DNA from: Alistipes sp. | Lineage (GTDB): Bacteria; Bacteroidota; Bacteroidia; Bacteroidales; Rikenellaceae | Length of the DNA stretch: 8,506 bases | NCBI GenBank assembly: GCA_029065825.1 | Contig: JAIEHQ010000094.1 | Span: 1 to 8,506 of the forward strand | Direction: 5' to 3' | Shown: one piece after another, positions 1 through 7,119 of the stretch | How the letters are laid out: each line of letters opens with the position of its first letter | Numbering within the stretch: the stretch's first letter is position 1 | Notes under the pieces: generated by a model | What the model was told of the DNA's origin: nothing | What the model saw: only the letters and a program-made list of their open reading frames with translations | Databases searched by the model: none | Position numbers and translations under genes: made by a program

Positions 1-19
1 AGATGGGTATACGAGACAG
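1..19. other. Probable sequencing-adapter remnant (Nextera/Tn5 mosaic end)
   Basis: The first 19 bases match the 19-base Tn5 mosaic end used in Nextera libraries (AGATGTGTATAAGAGACAG) at 17 positions; the differences are G for T at base 6 and C for A at base 12. The match ends exactly where the mosaic end should end, at CAG. From base 20 the reading frame gives normal RseP sequence (E-G-R-L-G-V). I infer untrimmed adapter with read errors at a contig edge, so bases 1-19 are probably not genomic. Confidence 0.85.
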
Positions 20-472
20 GAGGGACGGCTGGGTGTAATCGCCCGCAACCCCTACTCGCTGCGCACGCAGCACTACACCCTCGCCGAATCGGTGCCGGCG
101 GGCATCCGCAAGGCGGGCCGCACGGTGGCGGGCTACTGGGAGCAGCTCAAGCTGATCGTGCAGCCCAAAACGAAAATGTACGAGGAGCTGGGCGGCTTCG
201 TCGCCATCGGCAGCATCTTCCCGACCTACTGGAACTGGGAGGAGTTCTGGCTGCGCACCGCCTTCCTGTCGATCATCCTGGCCGTCATGAACCTGCTGCC
301 GATCCCGGGGCTGGACGGCGGGCACGCGCTCTTCACGCTCTGGGAGATGGTCACGGGACGCAAGCCGAGCGACCGTTTCCTCGAAACGGCCCAGTATATC
401 GGCCTGCTGATCATCCTCGCCCTGCTGCTCTACGCCAACGGCAACGACATCTACCGATTCTTCATCCGCTGA
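2..472 (+). CDS. rseP: RIP metalloprotease RseP (site-2 protease), C-terminal part
   Basis: This is the C-terminal ~150 residues of an inner-membrane zinc protease that cuts within membrane-spanning segments, for example of anti-sigma factors during envelope stress. The gene enters from the left; its HExxH site and PDZ start lie outside the window. What shows the family is the N-x-x-P-x-x-x-L-D-G signature (NLLPIPGLDGGH, bases 290-325), whose Asp is the third zinc ligand in site-2 proteases. It is preceded by the conserved VQPKTKMYEELGG-type stretch and a hydrophobic helix, and followed by a last transmembrane segment (GLLIILALLLY). The frame is open from base 2, but the residues from bases 2-19 are probably adapter; trustworthy sequence starts at base 20. 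The GTG at base 92 is internal, not a start. radA follows after 24 bases on the same strand with no terminator seen between, so the two are probably cotranscribed. Confidence 0.93.
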   Translation, partial: DGYTRQEGRLGVIARNPYSLRTQHYTLAESVPAGIRKAGRTVAGYWEQLKLIVQPKTKMYEELGGFVAIGSIFPTYWNWEEFWLRTAFLSIILAVMNLLPIPGLDGGHALFTLWEMVTGRKPSDRFLETAQYIGLLIILALLLYANGNDIYRFFIR

Positions 473-496
473 CCCGCACACTCCCCAACGAACCCT

Positions 497-1867
497 ATGG
501 CTAAAGTCAAGAAAGCGTTTTTCTGCCGCAACTGCGGTTTCGAAGCCCCCAAATGGTTGGGGCGCTGCCCCTCGTGCGGCGAATGGAACACCTTCGCCGA
601 GGAGATCGTCGCACGGGAGTCGGGCACGGGAACGATCGCCTCGATCGCGAACCTGCCCAAGAGCCGCCCGCAGCCCGTGCGGGAGATCCGCGAGAGCGAC
701 CACCGCCGCATCGACCTGGGCAACAAGGAGGTAAACCGCGTGCTGGGCGGCGGACTGGTCCCCGGCTCGCTCGTGCTGCTCGGCGGAGAGCCGGGCATCG
801 GAAAATCGACGCTCAGCCTTCAGATCGCCCTGGCGGCCAACGGACTCAAGACGCTTTACGTCTCGGGCGAGGAGTCGGCCGAGCAGATCAAGATGCGGGC
901 GCTGCGGCTGGGCGTGGGCAACGAGGAGTGCCTGATCTACGCCGAGACGCTGCTCGAAAACATACTCGCCCAGATCGAGGAGCTGCGCCCCGACCTGGTC
1001 GTGATCGACTCGATCCAGACCATCTACACCGAGACGCTCGAATCGTCGGCCGGAAGCGTCTCCCAGATCCGCGAATGCGCCGCCTCGCTGCTCAAGTACG
1101 CCAAATCGACCGGTACGTCGATCTTCATCATCGGCCACATTACCAAGGACGGCACCATCGCCGGACCGAAGATCCTGGAACATATCGTCGATGTCGTGCT
1201 CCAGTTCGAGGGCGACGGCAACCTCATATACCGCATCCTGCGCGGCATCAAGAACCGCTTCGGCGCCACGTTCGAAATCGGGGTCTTCGAGATGCTCGAC
1301 GCAGGGCTGCGCGAGGTCGATAATCCGTCGGAGATCCTGCTGACCCACTACGAAACGCCCCTGAGCGGCATCGCCGTCGGCGCTTCGGTCGATGGGGTGC
1401 GTCCCTACCTGATCGAGGTGCAGGCGCTGGTCGGCAACGCCGCCTACGGCACCCCGCAGCGCAGCGCCACCGGCTACGACAGCCGCCGCATGAACATGCT
1501 GCTCGCCGTACTCGAAAAGCGGGTGGGGATGAAGATGTTCTCGAAGGATGTCTTCCTCAACTTCGCCGGCGGATTCCGCATCGCCGATCCGGGGCTCGAC
1601 CTGGCCGTCACCGCGGCCGTGATCTCCCCCTACTACGACCGCCCGATCGGCGAGGGGATCTGCATGGCGGGCGAAATCGGACTATCGGGCGAGGTGCGCC
1701 CCGCCCCCCGCAGCGAGCAGCGCATCGCCGAGGCGGCACGGCTGGGATTCAGGAAAATCATCGTCTCGGGCTACCTGAATCCCTCGATCAAGAAGCCCCG
1801 GAAAATAGAGGTGGTCGCCATCAACAGCATCGACCAGTTGCCGCGCGCGCTCTTTACCGAAGAGTGA
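497..1867 (+). CDS. radA: DNA repair protein RadA (Sms), branch-migration ATPase
   Basis: RadA is a RecA-related hexameric helicase that helps process recombination intermediates by driving branch migration; it acts in the cytoplasm on DNA. The 456 residues have the usual length and full domain order. An N-terminal C4 zinc finger has Cys10, Cys13, Cys24 and Cys27. A RecA-like ATPase follows with Walker A GEPGIGKST (97-105) and a Walker B-like strand LVVIDS (167-172). The RadA-specific KNRFG motif lies at 252-256. The rest, from about residue 275, is the Lon-protease-like domain, which in this family is structural rather than proteolytic. The start ATG at 497 places the zinc finger at the correct distance from the N-terminus. 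No Shine-Dalgarno sequence is evident. The gene lies 24 bases after rseP and ends just before a strong terminator, so it is probably the last gene of its transcript. All key motifs are intact. Confidence 0.97.
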   Translation: MAKVKKAFFCRNCGFEAPKWLGRCPSCGEWNTFAEEIVARESGTGTIASIANLPKSRPQPVREIRESDHRRIDLGNKEVNRVLGGGLVPGSLVLLGGEPGIGKSTLSLQIALAANGLKTLYVSGEESAEQIKMRALRLGVGNEECLIYAETLLENILAQIEELRPDLVVIDSIQTIYTETLESSAGSVSQIRECAASLLKYAKSTGTSIFIIGHITKDGTIAGPKILEHIVDVVLQFEGDGNLIYRILRGIKNRFGATFEIGVFEMLDAGLREVDNPSEILLTHYETPLSGIAVGASVDGVRPYLIEVQALVGNAAYGTPQRSATGYDSRRMNMLLAVLEKRVGMKMFSKDVFLNFAGGFRIADPGLDLAVTAAVISPYYDRPIGEGICMAGEIGLSGEVRPAPRSEQRIAEAARLGFRKIIVSGYLNPSIKKPRKIEVVAINSIDQLPRALFTEE

Positions 1868-1909
1868 CCCGGCACACAGGTGCATGGGCGGATCGCACGC
1901 TGTGCCGCG

Positions 1910-1933
1910 CGCTCCGCCGGCGGAGCGTTTTTT
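1910..1933 (+). terminator. Intrinsic terminator after radA
   Basis: A perfect GC-rich inverted repeat, CGCTCCG-CCGG-CGGAGCG (1910-1927), is followed directly by six T (1928-1933). It lies 43 bases past the radA stop codon and has the correct polarity to end the rseP-radA transcript. It separates radA from the thioredoxin-like gene, which therefore needs its own promoter or read-through. Confidence 0.85.
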
Positions 1934-2029
1934 CTCCCGCACCACACGATTCGGGCATCGTTTTTGAAACCATCGCATGCGAAGCGGAACCGTCGCATAT
2001 TCGATTCAGAGCAACAAAAACGGAAAGCC

Positions 2030-2356
2030 ATGAAAGACTTCGAGAAAATCATCGGCCGACAGGCCGTTACCCTGGTTTACTTCTTCACGCCCCACTGCAC
2101 CCCCTGTCAGCTCATGGAACCGGCACTCGACCTGTTCGAGCGCCGCATGAACGGGAGGGTCGATATTTACCGGATCGACACCTATTCGCCCGAGGCGGCG
2201 CACCTGCTGGCCCGCTACGGCATACACAGCACCCCCGCGCTGCTCTTCTTCCGCGAAGGGAGTCTGCTCTGGCGCAACGACGGGCCGATGAGCTACGAGG
2301 AACTCAAGACCACCCTTGAGGAGATCGAGGAGTTCGAGTACGAGTATATCTTCTGA
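2030..2356 (+). CDS. Thioredoxin-like (thioredoxin family) protein
   Basis: A small thiol-disulfide oxidoreductase, 108 residues, the usual thioredoxin size. It has a short N-terminal lead, a beta strand (VTLVYFF, 13-19), then a C-x-x-C site, H-C-T-P-C (Cys23, Cys26). The cis-proline loop STPALLFF follows with Pro69, and then the final helix. There is no signal peptide, so it should act in the cytoplasm. The usual W-C-G-P-C is replaced by H-C-T-P-C, which may change redox potential or partner choice. The C-terminal tail is unusually acidic and aromatic (EEIEEFEYEYIF). I chose the ATG at 2030 because it starts right before the fold; an in-frame ATG at 1880 would have to translate through the radA terminator. 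No neighbour explains its substrate. It stands alone between a terminator and a convergent gene, and could be a general thioredoxin or a specialised one. Confidence 0.85.
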   Translation: MKDFEKIIGRQAVTLVYFFTPHCTPCQLMEPALDLFERRMNGRVDIYRIDTYSPEAAHLLARYGIHSTPALLFFREGSLLWRNDGPMSYEELKTTLEEIEEFEYEYIF

Positions 2357-2555
2357 ACGGGCCGGATCCGCTATTCCGAACGGGAGCGGCCGCGCAGCAA
2401 AGCCTCCGTCACGGAAGCGATGCCGCGCACAACGGGCACGGCTGCGCTGCGGGTTGCTGCCGGATTGCGGAGAAACGAAGAAAAAGCGGAATAAACGCGG
2501 TAAGGCGGATTCGGGCGACAACGACCGGAACCGATCTGCCCCCGGAAGGAGCCGT
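2357..2555. other. Convergent intergenic gap without recognised gene
   Basis: This 199-base gap lies between the 3' ends of the thioredoxin-like gene (+) and the AlkD-like gene (-). Open frames cross it on both strands, but none has a recognisable product, and they look like by-products of high GC content. There is no strong terminator. A weak minus-strand hairpin (CTTCCG-TGA-CGGAGG, about 2404-2419) has only a short T stretch after it. The middle (about 2470-2500) is A-rich compared with its surroundings. Confidence 0.6.
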
Positions 2556-3197
2556 TCAAAGGGCCATCCGCCAGGAGAGTTCGTCGGCGATATGCCGGGC
2601 GGCCCCGCCCTCGGGCAGGGAGGCGATTCGCCGCGCGAGTTCCCCGGGCGGAACCGCACCCGAAGCCAGCGACGCAGCCAACAGCGCCACGCCGCCGCGC
2701 GCGAGCAGGGCCGAATCGGGCTGGGCCGTCAGCAGCGCATGCAGCCGGGGCAGCCACTCCCGAAAATCGGCGGACGGAATACGCGCCGCTCCGACGAGGG
2801 CGGCATATTGCAACATCTCCTCCTGCGCTTCGCTCCACGTCCTGCACCACGCCTCGCCCCGGGGTGCACGCGCGAGCAGCGCGAAAGCACACTCCTCGGC
2901 CAGCTCGGAATTGACGATTCCCGCGGCCCAGAAAGCGAACTCCCCGGCTTCGATGCGCTCCGGATCGGCGATCCACAAGGCCGCCAGACGCAACTCGCGC
3001 ACATCCTGAAGGAAAAGATAACGGGCGAACCCGTGGTCGCGCCCCTCGGCCCGGGCCAATGCCCGCACCGTCGGCAGGCTCACGCCGTAGTTGAGCCCGT
3101 AGCGCCGGCCGCGATACCCCATCGCATCGGCTACCGCTCCGTTGCGCTCGCGCCGGAAGCGGCCCAGCAGTGCGGTCATGCGTGACGTGCGATCCAT
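2556..3197 (-). CDS. AlkD-like HEAT-repeat protein (DNA alkylation repair family)
   Basis: 213 residues made of short helix pairs, resembling the HEAT-like fold of AlkC/AlkD-type DNA alkylation repair proteins, which in active members remove bulky or positively charged alkylated bases. Supporting stretches are the N-terminal YGLNYGVSLPTVRALAR (33-49), like the lead into the first repeat of AlkD-type proteins, then DVRELRLAALWIADPERI (65-82) and GIVNSELAEECAFALL (93-108). By eye, the place where AlkD has its catalytic Trp and Asp (N-x-W-D-x-x-D) reads N-S-E-L-A-E here, so those residues are not clearly kept, and glycosylase activity is uncertain. The start is ATG at 3197, one base after the DUF4831 stop, which suggests coupled translation; a second in-frame ATG at 3179 is also possible. 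A longer start at 3332 would overlap DUF4831 by over 130 bases and is unlikely. Family assignment is moderate, function weak. Confidence 0.65.
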   Translation of the reverse strand: MDRTSRMTALLGRFRRERNGAVADAMGYRGRRYGLNYGVSLPTVRALARAEGRDHGFARYLFLQDVRELRLAALWIADPERIEAGEFAFWAAGIVNSELAEECAFALLARAPRGEAWCRTWSEAQEEMLQYAALVGAARIPSADFREWLPRLHALLTAQPDSALLARGGVALLAASLASGAVPPGELARRIASLPEGGAARHIADELSWRMAL

Positions 3198-3198
3198 A

Positions 3199-4107
3199 TC
3201 AGCGGTTTTTGGGCAGAGCCAGTTCGACGGTCGTCCCGAACTGGAAAAGGGGAAGCTGTTCCGCACACAACACCTCGCCGCCGAACAGCAGCGAGCAGCG
3301 CACCAGCGAAGCGATGCGGAAAGGCACCGCACCCGACGCGGCCTTCCCCTCCGGTGCAGGCACCTCGCAGACCAGTCGCTGCGGCTCGTACTGCAACAGG
3401 AGGATATCGCCCGTCAGGTCGTCGTCGGGCAGAATACCTTCGGTCTGGCTGAAACGGCAGACGATCTGCTGAAACCCACCCTCGGCGGGCACCACCCGGA
3501 AACGGCGGGTTTCGGTGGTAACGAACCGGCGGCCCAGGAAAAGCTCCAGATACTCCTGCTCCAGGCGCTCCAGGCGCTCCAGCGCCGCAGGGAGTCCCGC
3601 GCCGAAAACATGCTCGCCCTCCTCGCCGCAGATCAGATCCAGCCGCTTCTTGCGCAGGGCGAAGATCGACGAGGCCGCCTCACGGGCCGCGCTCTGGAGA
3701 TCGAACGCCTCCGACGCATCCATCCGATCGACCTGCAGCCGGGCGAAGCAGGCTTCGTGCGCACCGTGATCCTCCAGCACGGCGGAGGCCTCGGGCAGCC
3801 GGGCTGCCGCCGAAGCATAGCGCACGTCGTCGGGCAGCAGCGCTACCGATGCCCCGGCGATCGAGTATTCGGAACGGTCGGACAGCGGAGCGCGCAAACC
3901 GAGAAATTTCTGCGCATAGCGCGCATAAGGACCGCAGACGATCCGCTCGCAGCGCACCGTCAGATCGACCGCCAGAGCGGTCTCGGCACGACCGACGACG
4001 ATCGCTCCGTTATCCGAGTAAACGCCCAGGCGAGCCATATCGTAGGGTTGCGCGACTGCCGGCACGCCGAGCAGCAGCAGCGAAAAGAGTCCCAGAATCT
4101 TCTTCAT
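3199..4107 (-). CDS. DUF4831 family protein, exported
   Basis: A 302-residue protein of unknown function found mostly in Bacteroidetes. The N-terminus is a signal peptide: Lys2-Lys3, a hydrophobic core, and a likely cut after AVA (residues 17-19). It should therefore sit in the periplasm or be anchored at the envelope, though no lipoprotein Cys is present. The part that suggests DUF4831 is the central helical stretch at about 146-192: I-F-A-L-R-K-K-R-L-D-L-I, then a Gly/Glu-rich turn, then ALERLERLEQEYLELFLG. This matches my memory of the family core, in which a basic helix, a GE-type turn and a Leu/Glu helix precede an LF-x-G motif. The rest should be beta-rich. A good Bacteroidetes promoter lies just upstream (4130-4160). 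The AlkD-like gene follows after one base. No enzymatic motif is visible and I do not assign a role. Confidence 0.75.
   Translation of the reverse strand: MKKILGLFSLLLLGVPAVAQPYDMARLGVYSDNGAIVVGRAETALAVDLTVRCERIVCGPYARYAQKFLGLRAPLSDRSEYSIAGASVALLPDDVRYASAAARLPEASAVLEDHGAHEACFARLQVDRMDASEAFDLQSAAREAASSIFALRKKRLDLICGEEGEHVFGAGLPAALERLERLEQEYLELFLGRRFVTTETRRFRVVPAEGGFQQIVCRFSQTEGILPDDDLTGDILLLQYEPQRLVCEVPAPEGKAASGAVPFRIASLVRCSLLFGGEVLCAEQLPLFQFGTTVELALPKNR
3558..3584 (-). repeat. Short 9-base tandem repeat inside the DUF4831 gene
   Basis: On the + strand the unit GCTCCAGGC occurs twice exactly and a third time with two changes (GCTCCAGCG). On the coding strand it gives the Leu-Glu-Arg pattern at residues 176-184 (LERLERLEQ region), in a predicted charged helix. 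It keeps the frame. It could gain or lose units by slippage, but three copies are too few to call it variable. Confidence 0.6.
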
Positions 4108-4129
4108 GATGCGATTGCTATAATTTTTA

Positions 4130-4160
4130 CAAATTTACGCGAATTGCCCGGATTATCAAA
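4130..4160 (-). promoter_or_regulatory. Bacteroidetes-type promoter for DUF4831 and the AlkD-like gene
   Basis: Reading the minus strand, a -33 box TTTG (4160-4157) is followed after exactly 19 bases by a -7 box TAAATTTG (4137-4130), a perfect fit to the Bacteroidetes consensus TTTG-N19-21-TAnnTTTG. Transcription should start around 4122-4125, leaving a leader of about 15-18 bases before the ATG at 4107. The -33 box overlaps the stop codon of trmN6 (4158-4156), so this promoter sits inside the end of the upstream gene. It is also an AT-rich island in GC-rich DNA. Confidence 0.8.
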
Positions 4161-4854
4161 ATCCGAGGTAGAAATCGCCGGTCAGCCGGCGGTATTGCTC
4201 CGTGTACGAGTCGGGACCGCCCTCCTGAATGATCAGCCGCTCCGCCTCGGGCGGAGGAACGGGCCGCAGACCGAACTCCGCCAGCACGCGGCGCACGCCG
4301 CGCCGGGGCGTGGAGCAGACCTCCGTCCACCGCAGGGGAAAGAGCCGCCCGAGCGCCGCCGAGCGGAACAGACGCATCTCGTCAGGAGGAAGGATCAGCG
4401 CGAAACGTCCTCCGTCGGCCAGCAGCCGCACCACCGCCCGGACCAGCTCGCCGAAAGGGAGCGAATCGGCATGGCGGGCGCGGTTGCGCCCCTGATCGGG
4501 CGAATGGAGCGACCCGACGTAATAGGGAGGATTCGAGACGATGAGGTCGAAGCCCTCCCCGGACTCGTACTCCTGGACCGGGAGGCAGCGCACCTCCAGC
4601 CGCCCGCTCCAGGGCGAGGCGGCGAAATTCCCGGCGGCCTGCTCCGCGCAGTCGGGGTCGATGTCCACGGCCTCGACGCGGGCCTGGCTCCGCTGGGCCA
4701 GCATCAGGGCGATCACGCCCGTCCCCGTGCCGATGTCGAGCATCCGGCGGTCGTCGGGACGGACCTCCGCCCACGCTCCGAGCAGCACCCCGTCGGTTCC
4801 GACCTTCATCGGGCAGCGCTCCTGGCACACGGTAAATCGTTTGAATCGAAACAT
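4156..4854 (-). CDS. trmN6: tRNA1(Val) (adenine(37)-N6)-methyltransferase
   Basis: A 232-residue S-adenosylmethionine-dependent methyltransferase of the YfiC/TrmN6 type, which adds a methyl group to N6 of A37 in a valine tRNA. The N-terminal stretch MKVGTDGVLLGAW (16-28) is the family hallmark. Motif I for cofactor binding is LDIGTGTGV (39-47), with the acidic end of the next strand at AVDID (62-66). The N-P-P-Y catalytic motif, which binds the target adenine in N6-adenine methyltransferases, is at 108-111. Length is normal for the family. The ATG at 4854 is two bases after the TIGR02757 stop, so translation is probably coupled. The open frame continues upstream for over 800 bases, but only as an alternative frame of the TIGR02757 gene. 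The exact tRNA target is inferred from the family; a related N6-adenine methyltransferase role is possible. Confidence 0.9.
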   Translation of the reverse strand: MFRFKRFTVCQERCPMKVGTDGVLLGAWAEVRPDDRRMLDIGTGTGVIALMLAQRSQARVEAVDIDPDCAEQAAGNFAASPWSGRLEVRCLPVQEYESGEGFDLIVSNPPYYVGSLHSPDQGRNRARHADSLPFGELVRAVVRLLADGGRFALILPPDEMRLFRSAALGRLFPLRWTEVCSTPRRGVRRVLAEFGLRPVPPPEAERLIIQEGGPDSYTEQYRRLTGDFYLGF

Positions 4855-4856
4855 GG

Positions 4857-5633
4857 CTATTTTTTCAGAAATCCGTCCATCCCCGCGCCGAACAGCGCGA
4901 AATCGAACCGCACGGGATCGAGCGGGTCGAACGCCCGGAGCGCCTCCGTGACCCGTTCGACGGCACGCCAGTCGTTCTGCCTCCGGTCGAGCAGCCCCAG
5001 GGCACGGGCCACCGCACCGGAATGGAGGTCGAGCGGCAGATAGAGGGCCGCAGGGGGAATCGAGCGCCAAAGCCCGAAATCGACCCCGCGGTCGTCGCGC
5101 CGCACCATCCAGCGCAGGTACATGTTCAGCCGCTTGCAGGCCGAGCCTTTGTCGATCGACGAGACGTGTTTCTCGCAGCGGACGGGATGGGGCACGGAGA
5201 AAAACTCGCGGCGGAACTCGGAAAGCACGGCGGGAATCGACCCTGTCGCGGCATAGCGCCCCTCGAAGAAAGCACCGAGCGAACCGTACTTCAGGCAAAG
5301 GGCGCGCAAGGCCCGCACGCAGGCGATCAGGTCCTCGCCGTTGAAGGTGCGGTGGACGCAGCCCCGCAGCCCGCGCAGCTCCTCCTCGGAGGCATTGCGC
5401 ACGAAATCGGCCGGCGCGTCGTCCATGCAGCGCATCATGCGGCAGGCGTTGCCGACGATCGCACGGCGGTTGCCCCAGGCGATCGTCGCCGCGAGGAAGC
5501 CGGCGATCTCCCGGTCCTCGCGCCCCGTGAAGCGGTGCGGCACGCCGATGGGATCGGGCGCGATGAAATCGGTCCGGTTGTAGCGGTCGTACCACCGCTC
5601 GAGCAACTCGCGCAAGGCTTCGGCATCCACCAT
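4857..5633 (-). CDS. TIGR02757 (DUF2400) family protein
   Basis: A 258-residue protein of a conserved family without a proven function. Family features are DPIGVPHRF (27-35), REIAGFLAATIAWGNR (41-56), SACKRLNMYLRWMVR (164-178) and the end FDPLDPVRFDFALFGAG (235-251). It looks like a soluble, mostly helical cytoplasmic protein with no signal peptide or membrane segment. The stretch YLPLDLHSGAVARALGL (198-214) recalls the V-D-T-H-V-x-R-V-x-x-R-L-G-L segment that carries the catalytic Asp in HhH-GPD DNA glycosylases. This is only a resemblance, and a functional helix-hairpin-helix is not obvious. The start ATG at 5633 is 14 bases after the lolD stop, and trmN6 follows after two bases. It belongs to the same run of genes as lolD, folP and coaE. 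Confidence 0.88.
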   Translation of the reverse strand: MVDAEALRELLERWYDRYNRTDFIAPDPIGVPHRFTGREDREIAGFLAATIAWGNRRAIVGNACRMMRCMDDAPADFVRNASEEELRGLRGCVHRTFNGEDLIACVRALRALCLKYGSLGAFFEGRYAATGSIPAVLSEFRREFFSVPHPVRCEKHVSSIDKGSACKRLNMYLRWMVRRDDRGVDFGLWRSIPPAALYLPLDLHSGAVARALGLLDRRQNDWRAVERVTEALRAFDPLDPVRFDFALFGAGMDGFLKK

Positions 5634-5647
5634 ACGGACAAAAGGAA

Positions 5648-6300
<653 letters not shown>

Positions 6301-6304
<4 letters not shown>

Positions 6305-7119
6305 GCGTTGAAACGATTGAAGATCCGCACCGTATCGACCGCCTCGCGCACGTCGTGCACCCGCAGGACCGCAGCACCCTGGCGCAGGCACTCCCACCCC
6401 AGGGCGACCGTACCGGCCAGCGCCCGATCGGGTGTGGTGTCGAGCACCTTATATATCATCGACTTGCGCGACACGCCCGCCAGCACCGGGCAGCCCAGCG
6501 CGCAGAGGCGGTGCAGGCCGCGCAGCAGCTCGTAATTCTGATCGAGGGTCTTGGCGAAGCCGAAACCGGGATCGAGCACGAGTCTGCGGACACCCCGGCG
6601 GCGGAACAATTCGATCCGCTCGCGGAAATAGCGCACGACCTCCTCCACGACATCGTCGTACTGCGTGAAACGCTGCATGTCGGCAGGAGTTCCCCGCATG
6701 TGCATCGCGACATAAGGCGCATCGTGTCCGGCCACGACATCGATCATCTGCGGGTCGAGCGTGCCGGCCGAAATGTCGTTGATGATCACCTCGCCGAACG
6801 ATTCGAGCGCCCGCCGCGCCACCTCGGCGCGGAACGTATCGACCGAGACGGGCATCCCGGGCGCCAGCCGCCGCACGGCGGCGAGTCCTGCGGCGACCCG
6901 CTCCCACTCCTCGTCGGGCGATACCTCGGCAGCGCCCGGGCGGGAGGAGTACCCCCCCACGTCGATCATGTCGCAGCCGGCGGCCACGACCTCACGGACC
7001 CGCTCTTCGACCGCCGCCGCATCGGGAGTGCGGCTTCCGGCGAAAAAGGAGTCGGGCGTGACATTGACGATCGCCATGACCTTCGGTCCGGCGGTAAAAT
7101 CAAGATTTCCGATTTTCAT
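6301..7119 (-). CDS. folP: Dihydropteroate synthase
   Basis: FolP joins 6-hydroxymethyl-7,8-dihydropterin diphosphate with 4-aminobenzoate to form 7,8-dihydropteroate in folate synthesis; it is the sulfonamide target. The 272-residue protein has the complete TIM-barrel set of motifs: NVTPDSF (19-25), MIDVGGYSSRPGA (51-63), SVDTF (92-96, Asp94), NDISAG (114-119), DPGFGF (183-188), SRKSM (217-221, Lys219) and RVHDV (253-257, Arg253 and His255). No key residue is missing. In many family members the second motif is I-D-I-G-G-E-S-T-R-P-G; here it reads D-V-G-G-Y-S-S-R-P-G, a variant I believe occurs in Bacteroidetes. The start ATG at 7119 lies 20 bases inside the end of coaE, and the stop overlaps the lolD start by four bases. 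In many Bacteroidetes folP is followed by the diadenylate cyclase gene; here lolD takes that place. Confidence 0.96.

Noticed and set aside
1..19. A natural Tn5-type transposon end
   Set aside because: Only the 19-base mosaic end is present, at the very edge, and it joins directly to rseP coding sequence; library adapter is the simpler explanation.
1961..2003. Possible promoter for the thioredoxin-like gene (TTTTTG at 1961-1966, TATTCG at 1998-2003)
   Set aside because: The -7-like element lacks TTTG and the spacing is about 31 bases instead of 19-21, so it does not fit the Bacteroidetes promoter.
1880..2029. An N-terminal extension of the thioredoxin-like protein starting at ATG 1880
   Set aside because: It would be translated through the radA terminator, has no conserved sequence, and the fold is complete from the ATG at 2030.
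2404..2419. Weak hairpin as a terminator for the AlkD-like gene
   Set aside because: The stem is short with one G-T pair, it lies about 140 bases past the stop codon, and only a TTT follows.
3142..5043. A 633-codon open frame on the + strand
   Set aside because: It runs antisense to DUF4831, trmN6, part of TIGR02757 and the AlkD-like start, all of which have family motifs. Its product has no recognisable domain and a Arg/Gln/Pro-rich composition typical of GC-rich shadow frames.
6305..6397. Longer start for LolD at 6397
   Set aside because: The extra 31 residues overlap folP in another frame and match nothing in the family; the ATG at 6304 with the ATGA overlap is a better start.
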